DNA from: Bacteroidales bacterium
Lineage (GTDB): Bacteria; Bacteroidota; Bacteroidia; Bacteroidales; P3
Length of the DNA stretch: 64,000 nt
Direction: 5' to 3'
Assembly (NCBI GenBank): GCA_024685285.1
Contig: JAIKVZ010000031.1
Span: 62,001 to 126,000 of the forward strand
The translations under genes and the position numbers were made by a program. The first letter of the stretch is position 1. Each line of letters opens with the position of its first letter. The notes beneath the pieces were generated by a model. That model was not told the origin of the DNA. It did not search any database and was given only the letters and a program-made list of their open reading frames with translations. Shown piece after piece: positions 51,083 to 60,038 of the stretch.

Positions 51083-52204
51083 ATGTCCACCATCGAAGTC
51101 AGGCCCGTCAAAGGCTGCCGTCAACTCAACCAGTTCATAGCCTTCCCCAACCGTCTGTTCAAGGAGGTGCCAAGCTACATCCCGCCCCTCAATTTCGACG
51201 AGCGCAACCTGCTCACCGACAAGAACCCCTCGCTCGATCACTGCTCGCGCGAGCTCTTCCTTGCTTGGCGCGACGGCAAGATAGTGGGCCGTGTGGCCGC
51301 CATCATCAACCGCACCGTCAACGAGCACTGGAACAAGAAGGCTGTGCGTTTTGGCTGGTTCGACTTCATCGACGACTACGACGTCTTCACCGCCCTGCTC
51401 GACAAGGTGGTGGAATACGGCCGCGCCAACGGCATGGACGAAATCGAGGGTCCCTTCGGTTTCACCGACATGGACAAAGAGGGCTGGGTGACCGACAACT
51501 TCGACGCCCGCCAGAACATCTCAACACTCTACAACCCCGAGTACTATGTCCGCTTTATCGAGCGCGCCGGCTACGAGGTCAAATGCCGCTGGCAGCAGTA
51601 CTCCATGCAGGCCAACCAGCCTGTGCCCGAGAAGGTGGGCCGCCTCAACAAGCTCATCATGGAGAAATACAAGCTCCACCTCGTCAAAGTCAAACGCCGC
51701 AAAGAGATATACCCCCACGCCGAGAAGTTCTTCCGCGCCATCAACGAGAGTTTCAAGGACCTCTACGACTTTGTGCCCATGACCGACAAGGAAATCAACG
51801 TCTACATCAAAGAGTATATTCCTTTTGTCGACCTCAACTTCGTGCAGTTTGTCGAAGACGAGCAGGAGAACCTCGTGGCTTTCGGCCTCTCCATACCCGA
51901 CCTCACCAAGGCCTACCAGAAAGCCAACGGCCGCCTCTTCCCCTTCGGGTGGTACCATATTCTGCACGCCCTCAAGCACTTCGACACCATCGACCTGCTC
52001 CTCAACGGCGTGCTGCCCGAGTGGCAGAAACGCGGCGTGCACTCCATCTACTATTCAGATATGAACGAGGCCGCCATCCGCTTTGGCGTCCACACAGCCT
52101 ATACCAACCCCCAAATCATCGGCAACGAAGCCGTAAAGATCTGGGAAACACAGTATCACACCAAGCCCCTTATGCAGCGTGCCGTCTTCGGCCATAAATT
52201 GTAG
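51083..52204 (+). CDS. GNAT-like protein linked to serine palmitoyltransferase
   Basis: A 373-residue cytosolic protein. FLAWRDGKIVGRVAAIINRT and the following FGWFDFIDDYDVFTALLDKV resemble the acyl-CoA-binding core of GNAT acetyltransferases. EIEGPFGFTDMDKEGWVTDN and SIYYSDMNEAAIRFGVHTAY are conserved blocks of this larger Bacteroidota family. It starts 11 bases after the spt stop, so the two are almost certainly cotranscribed. A role in sphingolipid or ceramide formation is suggested by linkage only. A G-rich repeat and a terminator follow the stop. Confidence 0.8.
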   Translation: MSTIEVRPVKGCRQLNQFIAFPNRLFKEVPSYIPPLNFDERNLLTDKNPSLDHCSRELFLAWRDGKIVGRVAAIINRTVNEHWNKKAVRFGWFDFIDDYDVFTALLDKVVEYGRANGMDEIEGPFGFTDMDKEGWVTDNFDARQNISTLYNPEYYVRFIERAGYEVKCRWQQYSMQANQPVPEKVGRLNKLIMEKYKLHLVKVKRRKEIYPHAEKFFRAINESFKDLYDFVPMTDKEINVYIKEYIPFVDLNFVQFVEDEQENLVAFGLSIPDLTKAYQKANGRLFPFGWYHILHALKHFDTIDLLLNGVLPEWQKRGVHSIYYSDMNEAAIRFGVHTAYTNPQIIGNEAVKIWETQYHTKPLMQRAVFGHKL

Positions 52205-52223
52205 ATTTACAGCACATTGCATA

Positions 52224-52256
52224 GGTTAGGTTCGGGTTAAGGTCGGATCAACATCG
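52224..52256 (+). repeat. Dispersed G-rich repeat after the GNAT-like gene
   Basis: GGTTAGGTTCGGGTTAAGGT, CGGATCAACATCG. It lies 19 bases after the stop, in the sense orientation, and directly before a hairpin terminator. Confidence 0.9.
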
Positions 52257-52257
52257 G

Positions 52258-52286
52258 AGGTGTCCATAAATAAGGGCACCTTTTTG
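52258..52286 (+). terminator. Terminator of the spt operon
   Basis: AGGTGTCC (52258-52265) pairs with GGGCACCT (52274-52281, one G-U) and is followed by TTTTTG. Confidence 0.7.
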
Positions 52287-52309
52287 TATACTTTACCTAT
52301 TGACACCCC

Positions 52310-53569
52310 CTACCGTAGCACTTGTAGAATGGTGCGCTCGGCGCGCTGTATCTTGCGGCGGAAGGCGTCGGCTTTGCTCTGGCGCAGGGTGCACTGCGGC
52401 GAGCCGAGGAACTGGAAGAGGGCGTCGGGGCGCACCATGCTGCCGTCGGCGTTGCGCCAGCGTTTCTGCTCGGTGTATATTGAGCGCACGTAGAGCGGCA
52501 GCCGGTTGTGCTCGAAACGGGCCGGATACCAGCGCTCCAGCTGCTCCATGAAAGCCGTGGCCTTGGTTGTGGCGAGCATGTTGTGCTGCACCAGCACGTA
52601 GTAGAGCACAAAGAGCTGGTTTTTCTGGCGGGTGTCGATGCCGTCGTAGCCGTCGTCGAAGAGCGAGCCTATGAGCTCGCGCAAGGTGGCGGCTCGTGTG
52701 GCGTTGAAGATTATGCGGCGTGCAAAGATGTGGTCGGTGAGGTCAACAAGAGCCGCCTCGTCGCCCGGGTTGGAGCGTGAGGCGGAGAACTCGCTGTCGA
52801 TGGCGTCGAGCAGCTCGCGCTGGGCTATGTACTCGTAGCAGTACTTGAAGTCGTCGTCGCTGTATGTGCCTTTGCGTACCTGCACACAGAACTCCAGCGG
52901 GTTGCCGGCAAACTTGCGGTACAGGCGTGCCACCGGCAGGGCCTCGTAGTCGGCGTCGAGTTCCTCCATGAGGCGTGTCACGTCGGTGGGTTTGATGCGG
53001 TGCAGGGTGTCGCGGCGGTAGGTGAGCAGCAGGGCCTGGCCTTCGCTGCTGTTTTTGTAGGCCTCCAGCTCATCCTCGAAGTTTTTGAGCAGGCGCTGGG
53101 CGTCGTAGTTGCGTGGCAGGTCGGCCAGGCGCTGCATGATGGCGGCAGTCTCGGCGCGCATTTTGGCAAAGGCTTTGCACACCACGGGGGCGTTCTGGCG
53201 CATGAGCTCGGTGAGGCTGTAGAGCCCCTCGGAGTAGAAGGGCGTGTGGGCGTAGCGGCTCATGCGGCCCACGGTGGCCGGCAAGGCCTCGATGGCGCTG
53301 AGGTCGAGGCTTTGCAGCCGCTCGTCGAGGCGCGAAAAGTTGTCTTTGTAGCGGCGGTGCACCGCGGTGCGCAGCCGCAGCGACGCCCGTTGGGCCTCGT
53401 AGTAGGGCAGCAGGGCGTCGAGGAACTCGCTGTAGGACGAGCAGAGGCTCATCAGGTTGAGGGCCTGCTGCACGGGGTGCTGGCGCTGGCTTTCGAGCAG
53501 GGTTACGAGCTGCTCCATATTGTTGAGGAAACGTTTCCACTGGATGTCGAATTGTTGTGTGGTATCCAT
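52310..53569 (-). CDS. Hypothetical protein, all-helical
   Basis: A 419-residue protein without signal peptide or membrane segment, predicted to be mostly helical and rich in Leu, Arg and Glu. Recognisable stretches include LMSLCSSYSEFLDALLPYYE, YSDDDFKYCYEYIAQRELLD and LFVLYYVLVQHNMLATTKAT, none of which I can tie to a known family. The last third (NADGSMVRPDALFQFLGSPQ) carries several conserved-looking polar residues and may be a mobile-element or DUF6043-like region, but that is not secure. Single gene, promoter box at 53607-53614, convergent with the spt operon. Confidence 0.75.
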   Translation of the reverse strand: MDTTQQFDIQWKRFLNNMEQLVTLLESQRQHPVQQALNLMSLCSSYSEFLDALLPYYEAQRASLRLRTAVHRRYKDNFSRLDERLQSLDLSAIEALPATVGRMSRYAHTPFYSEGLYSLTELMRQNAPVVCKAFAKMRAETAAIMQRLADLPRNYDAQRLLKNFEDELEAYKNSSEGQALLLTYRRDTLHRIKPTDVTRLMEELDADYEALPVARLYRKFAGNPLEFCVQVRKGTYSDDDFKYCYEYIAQRELLDAIDSEFSASRSNPGDEAALVDLTDHIFARRIIFNATRAATLRELIGSLFDDGYDGIDTRQKNQLFVLYYVLVQHNMLATTKATAFMEQLERWYPARFEHNRLPLYVRSIYTEQKRWRNADGSMVRPDALFQFLGSPQCTLRQSKADAFRRKIQRAERTILQVLR

Positions 53570-53606
53570 AATGTTGCAAAGTTTTTCAAAAGAGGGTAAT
53601 ATGCTG

Positions 53607-53614
53607 CAAAGGTA
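53607..53614 (-). promoter_or_regulatory. -7 box of the 52310-53569 gene
   Basis: Minus strand TACCTTTG, 38 bases upstream of the start. Confidence 0.5.
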
Positions 53615-53711
53615 CGCTTTTTTTCAATACGCATAGCGGCAGTTTATCAACAGGCTGCAACCCTCTGCAACCCCCTCGGCGGTACCTGGGTTGATAATCA
53701 TGCACTTCGCC

Positions 53712-53861
53712 AAATCGTTGCACTTTTTACTGCAACGAAAAAAAGCAAAGTGCAACGATTTTGCCCTCTGCCCTACCCTTCCGGGTGCAATCGTTGCACT
53801 TTATTGCAGTCACTCGTTGCATTGGTTGCACACGGGGTGCCGATTGCGTTGCAGTCGTTGT
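53712..53861. repeat. Cluster of CGTTGCA/TGCAACG repeats
   Basis: This 424-base gap has no gene but many copies of a short motif. AAATCGTTGCACTTT (53712-53726) is a perfect 15-bp inverted partner of 53747-53761. AATCGTTGCACTTT recurs at 53789-53802, and further CGTTGCA-like copies lie near 53731, 53814, 53825, 53847 and 53855. It resembles an iteron or operator array ahead of the DUF6266 gene. Confidence 0.7.
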
Positions 53862-53913
53862 AATTGGCTGACGATTAGTGATTTGAAACCATTGCTACGT
53901 CTCGAAAAGGGCG

Positions 53914-53921
53914 TACTTTTG
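53914..53921 (+). promoter_or_regulatory. -7 box of the DUF6266 gene
   Basis: TACTTTTG, 72 bases ahead of the ATG at 53994, just after the CGTTGCA cluster. Confidence 0.5.
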
Positions 53922-53993
53922 CAAAAAATTTCAATCAGCGGCCACTGTATGGAAAAGTCAAAAAACATTGTAGAATTTAAAAACAGAAAGAAA

Positions 53994-54671
53994 ATGAAAA
54001 ACACAATCAACAACACAATCGGAGCCACCATACGCCAGGGCATTTTGGGCGGTTTCAGTGGCAGAATAGGCAACGTGGTGGGCTCATCGTGGAAGGGCCG
54101 TGCCGTCATCAAGGCTCGTCCGCTTCATGTGCACGACCCCAAGACAGCCAAGCAGCTGCTCAGCCGTGCCCGTTTCGCCATGGTGCAGAAGCTCCTCAGC
54201 CTCATTGGCGCCTCGACCGCAGCCGCCGGCTTCAAGTCCAAGTCGCGCAGCATAACCGAGGCCAACTACTTTGTGCGCACCAACTACGACGCCATTACCG
54301 GCAGCGAGCTCGACAACCTCAGCGTGGACTACTCGTTGGTAAGTGTTGCCGAGGGCAAACTGCCCGGCCTTGAGCTGCGCGGCGCCATAAGCAGCGACGA
54401 TCCCGCCACGGTGCATGTGGCCTGGAACGACAACTCCTCGCTCGAGCTGGCTTCGGCGGCCGACACGGTGCGTTTCGTTGCCGTCAACCCCGAGGCTGGT
54501 GCCTCGATGCTCTTCACCTCCTCGCGCAGTGAGCTGAGTGCCGACCTTGTGGTGCCCACCGCGTGGCAGGGGCAGGCTGTACATCTCTATGCCTTCGTCA
54601 TCTCAGTGTCGGCTGCCAACAACAATCTGGTTTCCGACTCGGTCTATGCCGGCAAGGTCACCGTAGCCTAA
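53994..54671 (+). CDS. DUF6266 family protein
   Basis: A 225-residue protein. From the ATG at 53994 it opens MKNTINNTIGATIRQGILGG, with FSGRIGNVVGSSWKGRAVIK after it, the typical N-terminal block of DUF6266 proteins of Bacteroidota, followed by the KTAKQLLSRARFAMVQKLLS region. The C-terminal half is beta-rich (HVAWNDNSSLELASAADTVR). There is no signal peptide. Function is unknown; family members often occur in several copies per genome. An alternative start at 53949 adds 15 residues. A small gene follows after 26 bases. The upstream gap carries the CGTTGCA repeat cluster. Confidence 0.8.
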   Translation: MKNTINNTIGATIRQGILGGFSGRIGNVVGSSWKGRAVIKARPLHVHDPKTAKQLLSRARFAMVQKLLSLIGASTAAAGFKSKSRSITEANYFVRTNYDAITGSELDNLSVDYSLVSVAEGKLPGLELRGAISSDDPATVHVAWNDNSSLELASAADTVRFVAVNPEAGASMLFTSSRSELSADLVVPTAWQGQAVHLYAFVISVSAANNNLVSDSVYAGKVTVA

Positions 54672-54697
54672 GGTTCACATTTCTAAAAACCAAAGTC

Positions 54698-54946
54698 ATG
54701 AAAATCTTCAGCAAATTGTTCCACAAGACTTCGGCCAAGCCGCCCAAGGCTGGCAAGTTCGACCCTGCCGATGGGCAGACTGTTGTAAGCATTGCCATTG
54801 CCGTGCTCACCCTGTTGGCAGCGCTTTCGGGTTGTGAGTTCGGCCTGCCTGGCGGCGATCAAGAGCCTCGTCAGCTTGCCGACGAAACCAAACCGGACGG
54901 CAGCGGCGACGAGCCGTTTGACCCCGGCTCGGTGTCAGACCTTTAG
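54698..54946 (+). CDS. Small membrane protein of unknown function
   Basis: An 82-residue protein: a basic N-terminus (MKIFSKLFHKTSAKPPKAGK), one membrane segment (VVSIAIAVLTLLAALSGC) ending in a lipobox-like Cys at an unusually late position, and an acidic tail (DETKPDGSGDEPFDPGSVSD). It lies 26 bases after the DUF6266 gene in the same direction, so the two are probably cotranscribed. The stop is TAG. No family recognised; the arrangement suggests an inner-membrane anchor or small toxin-like peptide, with no further support. Confidence 0.6.
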   Translation: MKIFSKLFHKTSAKPPKAGKFDPADGQTVVSIAIAVLTLLAALSGCEFGLPGGDQEPRQLADETKPDGSGDEPFDPGSVSDL

Positions 54947-55009
54947 TCTGTGAGGGTGCAGGTGGCTGTGCATGGCCGCCTGCACCTTATTATATTAATG
55001 GCAACGGGG

Positions 55010-55810
55010 TCAGCACTTGTAGTAGTCGCGCAGTATGTCGACCATCCAGCGTCCCGGGATGATGCGCTTGAGGGCAACCGAGGCCCACTGTTCGAGGTTG
55101 GCCACCACATAGCGCATGGCGGGGCGGCGGCAGTCGACAATGCGGGCAATGCGCTGCGCCAGCACTTCGGGCTTCAGGCCGCCATTCTCCTCTTTTTCAA
55201 TAAGGCCTAACGAGCGGCTGAATATGGGGCCGTAGTCGGGGTCGTTCTTCGTAGCCTCGGAGTTGCGGCGGCTGGCCGTGAAGCCGGTGGCGAAGTCGCC
55301 AGGCTCGACCATCGACACGCTTATTCCGAACCCTTTTACCTCTGCCGCCAAGGCCTCCGAGAAGCCCTCGATGGCGAACTTCGAAGCCGAGTAGAATCCT
55401 TGGTATGGCAGGCCCATGACGCCTCCTATCGAGCTAAGGTTCACGATTTTGCCCTCGCGTTGGCGACGCATGACAGGCAGCACGGCGCGGCACATATTGA
55501 CGCAGCCCATGAAGTTGGTGCCCATCTGCAGGTCTATCTCCTCGTCGGTAGCCAGTTCGAGAGCTCCGCCAATGCCCATTCCGGCGTTGTTTATGAGCAC
55601 GTCGATACGGCCTTCGCGCTCGGCTATTTCGGCTACCAACCGGCCCATGGCAGCGGCATCGCGCACGTCGCTGCACACGTGGTGCACAGCGCCCTCTTCG
55701 CCACCGCGGCGGCTCAGGCCGTAGACTGTGTGTCCTTTCGAGGCCAGCAGCTCGGCGGTGGCTTTGCCGAAGCCTGAACTGGCGCCTGTTACTATGATAA
55801 TTTTGCCCAT
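55010..55810 (-). CDS. Short-chain dehydrogenase/reductase
   Basis: A 266-residue classical SDR from the ATG at 55810 (MGKIIIVTGASSGFGKATAE). It has the TGxxxGxG cofactor loop, the NNAG motif in DVLINNAGMGIGG, the catalytic Ser in VNLSSIGGVMG and YSASK with Tyr and Lys. The Asp/Arg pattern after the second strand (GLSRRGGEE) favours NADP(H). The substrate is unknown; given spt nearby, a ketosphinganine reductase role is possible but not indicated by any specific residue. It is divergent from the DUF4175 gene with facing promoters. Confidence 0.9.
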   Translation of the reverse strand: MGKIIIVTGASSGFGKATAELLASKGHTVYGLSRRGGEEGAVHHVCSDVRDAAAMGRLVAEIAEREGRIDVLINNAGMGIGGALELATDEEIDLQMGTNFMGCVNMCRAVLPVMRRQREGKIVNLSSIGGVMGLPYQGFYSASKFAIEGFSEALAAEVKGFGISVSMVEPGDFATGFTASRRNSEATKNDPDYGPIFSRSLGLIEKEENGGLKPEVLAQRIARIVDCRRPAMRYVVANLEQWASVALKRIIPGRWMVDILRDYYKC

Positions 55811-55831
55811 AACAGTGTTTCTATTTTTTTG

Positions 55832-55839
55832 CAAAAATA
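55832..55839 (-). promoter_or_regulatory. -7 box of the SDR gene
   Basis: Minus strand TATTTTTG, 22 bases upstream of the start. It faces the DUF4175 promoter at 55883-55890. Confidence 0.55.
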
Positions 55840-55882
55840 CAAAAAATATTCCACTCTCAGCGCAAAATACAAAAAAAAGTCG

Positions 55883-55890
55883 TACTTTTG
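55883..55890 (+). promoter_or_regulatory. -7 box of the DUF4175 gene
   Basis: TACTTTTG, 18 bases upstream of the ATG at 55909, implying a very short leader. Confidence 0.55.
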
Positions 55891-55908
55891 CAAGTTCTTT
55901 CGACAGCC

Positions 55909-58900
55909 ATGAGCGACCGCAACACCATACTCGACAGCCTCGATGCTTTTATACGCAAGTATTACAAGAATCTTGTAATCAAAGGCTTGTTGCTTTCCAT
56001 CGCTTTGCTGCTCACCCTCTTCATCATCGCTGTGGCCGGCGAGCATTTTGCCTATTTTGGCACCGCTGTCAGAACTGTCATCTTCTGGCTCCTGATCCTC
56101 TCGACAGTTGTCGTGCTAGCTGTGTTGGTGGTTCGCCCGTTGCTGCAGATGTGGAGCCTCGGGCCGCGTTTGAGCCGTGAACAGGCTGCGCGCATTGTGG
56201 GGCGACACTTTCCCGAGGTGAGCGACAAGCTGCTCAACCTGTTGCAGCTCCAGGGGCAAGCCGGCAGTGCCGAGAGCGACCTGCTGGTGGCCTCTATACG
56301 CCAGAAAACGTTGGAGCTGAAGCCCGTGCCTTTTGCTTCGGCTGTCGACCTTCGCCGCAACCGTCGCTACCTGCGCTATGCCTTGCCTCCGCTTCTCATC
56401 CTTGTCGTGGCTTTGTTGGTGGCTCCGCGTGCCGTTACCGAGCCCACTCGCCGCATTGTGAACTACAACACCCACTTCGAACCGCCGGCCCCATTTGTCT
56501 TTGTGGTGCAGAACGAGTTGCTTCAAGCCGCTCAACAGGAGGATTTTACGCTGCTTGTGTCCACCGAGGGCGATGCGTTGCCAGCCGAAGTGTACATTAC
56601 GGCCGATGGCCGACGTCAGCGTTTGCGCCAGCTGGGTCGTGGGCAGTTTAGCCACACTTTCCGCAACCTGCGTCGCAGCTTCGATTTCACCCTTGATGGC
56701 GGCGGTGTGACCTCGCAGCCTTACCGCCTCGAGGTCTTCCCCAACCCCACGGTGGTCGATTTCCAGGTGGCCCTCACCTACCCTACTTACACCGGCAAGG
56801 CATCCGAGGTGCTCTCAAATGAAGGTCAACTATCTGTTCCTGAAGGAACTACGGTGCGGTGGCTTTTCCAGACACGCGATGCCGATTCGCTCATCTTTTT
56901 TGTTGAGTCCAAGGCTACAGCCTACGCTCCCGACCAGAGCGGCCGCATAGCCGTGAGCCGACGCGTAATTTCTTCGGTGTCATACGGTTTCAGTGTCGTC
57001 AGCAGCCGTGCCCCGGCATCAGATACCCTTACATTCGCCCTCTCTGCCATTGCCGACGCCGCACCCCTTATTGCTGTGGCTGAGATGGTCGATTCGACCA
57101 TGCCGGAGCGCAGTTACTTCCAGGGCCGTATAAAAGATGATTACGGTTTCTCGCGGCTCGAATTTGTGACCGACCTCACCAACGCCGCCGACACCTCGCT
57201 CCACAATCGCCAAACCTACCCCGTAGCCCTCGGCAGCGATGCTGTTCAGGAATTTACTTATATGCTTAACCTCAACGAGATAGCGCTGCAGCCAGGCGAT
57301 AGGTTCAGTTATTGGTTCGAGGTGTGGGACAACGATGCCATCAACGGCCCCAAGCGTGCTGTCTCGCAACGGTTTGAGCACGCCGTGCCAACTGCCGAAG
57401 AATTGGACCAAATATTGGCCCAGAACAACTCGCAGGCACAACATCAGGCCAGTGAGTCAATGTTGGAACTCAAGCAGTTGCAAGAAGAAATCAACGAGAT
57501 GACGCGAGCCCTCATAGACAAGAAAGAGCTTACATACCAAGACCGTCAACAGCTAAAACAAATTGCCGAAAAGCAGGAACAGGTGCGCCAAATGCTCAAC
57601 CAAATGCAGCAGCAGATAAAAGAGAACAATCGTTTGGAGCAGAAATATAAAGAGCAGAGCGACAAGTTGTTGGAGAAGCAGCGCGAACTTGACCGCCTCT
57701 TCAACGAGGTGCTCGACGAGAAGATGAAGGAAACCATGCGCGAGATAGAGCGCATGATGAACGAGGCCGATAAAAAGAAGGTGCAAGAGCAACTTGACAA
57801 CCTCAAGATGACCAACGAGGACCTGGAGAAGCAAATAGACCAGGACTTGGAGCTTATGCGTCGCCTTGAAATTGAAAAACACGTAGAGGAGACGATACAG
57901 AAAATGGATCGCTTGGCCGATGAGCAGCGAGCCCTGTCGGAACAGACAGAAAAAGCCAGAAAGTCTGATAAAGAACAGCTTGAAGAGCAACAGGAGCAAC
58001 TGTCGCAACGTTATGACGAGTTGCGCCGTGAGTTGGAAAAAATAAAGCAGGATTACCGCAATCTCGACCCTTCATCAGACTTCAAGACCGACAAAGACCT
58101 TGAGCAGAAAATCAGTTCGGAACAGCAGAAAGCCTCGCAGCAACTGCAAAAAAACAACCCTAAAGATGCTGCCAAAGAACAGCGCAAAGCTGCCGACGAC
58201 ATGAATCAGCTCTCGGAACAAATGGCTCAGGCTCAAATGGATATAGAGCAATCAGACCTGGCCGAAGATGCCGAGCAGGTGCGTCAGTTGCTCAAGAACT
58301 TGGTGCGCCTCTCGTTCTCGCAGGAGGACCTCATCGGCTCGCTCTCCACTACTTATATTCAAGACCCACGTTACCAGACTATAATATCGGGTCAGGGTCG
58401 TATTAAGGTCGACTTTGTGATGGTCGAGGATTCGTTGCGGGCTCTTGCAAAACGACAATTGGCAGTGGCTTCGGCGATAAACCGTGAGTTGGACAAGGTT
58501 GACCAAAACCTCAGTCGTTCGCTCAACGACCTGCTTGACATGAACCAAACGTTCTATGGGTCGTACCATAATACAAATGCCTCATCGTCAATGCAATATT
58601 CAATGACTTCGTTCAACAACTTAGCGCTAATTCTCGCAGAGTCGTTAGACAAGATGCAGAACCAGATGAGGCAAAACAACCAGCAACGCAAATCGGGCAG
58701 TTGCAAGAACAAGGGCAACAAACAGTGTTCATCTCCGGGCAAAGGGAAACCCTCGCCAAAGTCGATGAAGCAGATGCAGGACGAGCTAAACCGCCAGATG
58801 GAGGCCTTGAAAAAGCAACTCGACAAGCAGGGCAACAAGCAAGGTGGTCGGTATAAAATTGGCGAGCAAAACGCTATGAGCGAGGAGTTTGCACGTATGG

Positions 58901-59310
58901 CCGCACAGCAGGAGATGATACGCCGCATGATGCAGGAATATGGCCAGGAACTCAAGCAACAGCAGGCCGGCAATGGCAAACTGGCACGTGAGATCGATGA
59001 GATGTTGAAGCAAATGGAGCAAACCGAGACCGACCTTGTGAACCGCACCATCACCAACCAGACCATCAACCGTCAGAAGCAGATTCTGACCCGTATGCTG
59101 CAGCATGAAAAGGCCGAGATGGAACGCGAAAAAGAGCAGCGTCGCGAGAGTCGCGAGGCTACCGACATGAGCGGGCAGCCCTCTCAAAACGAACTCGACA
59201 AATACAAACGTTTGCAGGAGCAGCACCGCGAGCTCTTCCGCTCGGTACCCCCTGCCCTAACCCCATACTACAAAGCCAAGGTGGCCGATTATTTCTACCG
59301 CCTGCAATAA
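55909..59310 (+). CDS. DUF4175 family membrane protein with long coiled coil
   Basis: An 1133-residue protein; the ATG at 55909 (MSDRNTILDSLDAFIRKYYK) fits the promoter at 55883-55890. Three membrane segments lie near residues 24-42, 56-76 and 150-170, followed by a large beta-rich region. From about 480 to 800 a highly charged coiled coil runs (QQLKQIAEKQEQVRQMLNQM and similar), and Gln/Lys-rich repeats continue to the end. This is the layout of DUF4175 proteins. Function is unknown; a structural or mechanosensing envelope role is possible. The anti-sigma-type gene follows with its own promoter. Confidence 0.85.
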   Translation: MSDRNTILDSLDAFIRKYYKNLVIKGLLLSIALLLTLFIIAVAGEHFAYFGTAVRTVIFWLLILSTVVVLAVLVVRPLLQMWSLGPRLSREQAARIVGRHFPEVSDKLLNLLQLQGQAGSAESDLLVASIRQKTLELKPVPFASAVDLRRNRRYLRYALPPLLILVVALLVAPRAVTEPTRRIVNYNTHFEPPAPFVFVVQNELLQAAQQEDFTLLVSTEGDALPAEVYITADGRRQRLRQLGRGQFSHTFRNLRRSFDFTLDGGGVTSQPYRLEVFPNPTVVDFQVALTYPTYTGKASEVLSNEGQLSVPEGTTVRWLFQTRDADSLIFFVESKATAYAPDQSGRIAVSRRVISSVSYGFSVVSSRAPASDTLTFALSAIADAAPLIAVAEMVDSTMPERSYFQGRIKDDYGFSRLEFVTDLTNAADTSLHNRQTYPVALGSDAVQEFTYMLNLNEIALQPGDRFSYWFEVWDNDAINGPKRAVSQRFEHAVPTAEELDQILAQNNSQAQHQASESMLELKQLQEEINEMTRALIDKKELTYQDRQQLKQIAEKQEQVRQMLNQMQQQIKENNRLEQKYKEQSDKLLEKQRELDRLFNEVLDEKMKETMREIERMMNEADKKKVQEQLDNLKMTNEDLEKQIDQDLELMRRLEIEKHVEETIQKMDRLADEQRALSEQTEKARKSDKEQLEEQQEQLSQRYDELRRELEKIKQDYRNLDPSSDFKTDKDLEQKISSEQQKASQQLQKNNPKDAAKEQRKAADDMNQLSEQMAQAQMDIEQSDLAEDAEQVRQLLKNLVRLSFSQEDLIGSLSTTYIQDPRYQTIISGQGRIKVDFVMVEDSLRALAKRQLAVASAINRELDKVDQNLSRSLNDLLDMNQTFYGSYHNTNASSSMQYSMTSFNNLALILAESLDKMQNQMRQNNQQRKSGSCKNKGNKQCSSPGKGKPSPKSMKQMQDELNRQMEALKKQLDKQGNKQGGRYKIGEQNAMSEEFARMAAQQEMIRRMMQEYGQELKQQQAGNGKLAREIDEMLKQMEQTETDLVNRTITNQTINRQKQILTRMLQHEKAEMEREKEQRRESREATDMSGQPSQNELDKYKRLQEQHRELFRSVPPALTPYYKAKVADYFYRLQ

Positions 59311-59338
59311 TTTTTACGCGAACTATTAAAAAAATTTG

Positions 59339-59346
59339 TATCTTTG
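59339..59346 (+). promoter_or_regulatory. -7 box of the anti-sigma-type ATPase gene
   Basis: TATCTTTG, 20 bases ahead of the ATG at 59367. Confidence 0.6.
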
Positions 59347-59366
59347 TAATAACAACAATTAGCGAT

Positions 59367-59831
59367 ATGCCTATGCAAACACTTACAATACAGTCTGTTA
59401 GCGAAAATTTGCCGCAAGTTGAGGCCCTCCTCACCCATTTCTGCGACGAAAACCGTATCGCCAATTATTCCGCCACCATTGCCATGGCGGTGCTTCAGGC
59501 GGTTCAAAACGCCATGCAACATGGCAACGGCTCAAATCCCGACAAAAAAGTGAACATATGCTGCGGTTACTGCAAGGGCGGCGTCTATTTTGAGGTGAGT
59601 GACCAAGGATCGGGTTTCGACTTCAACAGTCTCCTTGCCGCCGACATCAGCACCCCGGGCACAGGTACCGGCCTCTTCATCATGCGCTCGCTGGCCGACA
59701 GGCTTACTTTTAGCAATGGAGGCAGCACCGTCCGTATGGAGTTCCTCATCCGTGGCATCGACAGCGAGGTGGCAGGTAGCCGCCAAGCCACGTTGCAAAA
59801 ATTCTTTGCACCACGCACCGTCAGTGTCTGA
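59367..59831 (+). CDS. RsbW/SpoIIAB-like histidine-kinase-fold ATPase (anti-sigma type)
   Basis: A 154-residue single-domain GHKL ATPase. The N box is MAVLQAVQNAMQHGNGS, the G1 box VSDQGSGFDF and the G2 box GTGTGLFIMRSLAD, in the compact layout of anti-sigma-factor serine kinases. There is no His phosphorylation domain or membrane segment. Relatives bind sigma factors or phosphorylate STAS-domain antagonists; neither partner is in the window, so the target is unknown. It is flanked by the DUF4175 gene and ybeY, all on the plus strand. Confidence 0.88.
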   Translation: MPMQTLTIQSVSENLPQVEALLTHFCDENRIANYSATIAMAVLQAVQNAMQHGNGSNPDKKVNICCGYCKGGVYFEVSDQGSGFDFNSLLAADISTPGTGTGLFIMRSLADRLTFSNGGSTVRMEFLIRGIDSEVAGSRQATLQKFFAPRTVSV

Positions 59832-60038
59832 GTGGGACCGTGGTGGTGCCAGAACGAAACGCTCTACAATCGTCTACAGAGGGCGGAAGGTCTGCCACGA
59901 CGCAAATAAGCCATGCATTTTGGCCTAAAAGTACCTTTAAAAGTATTTAAAACGCTGATTACTAATAGATTAAGTGGCCGTTTTGGCCAAACAACTCACG
60001 GGCTCAGAAAATCGGATTAACCCTCAAATAACGCAACT

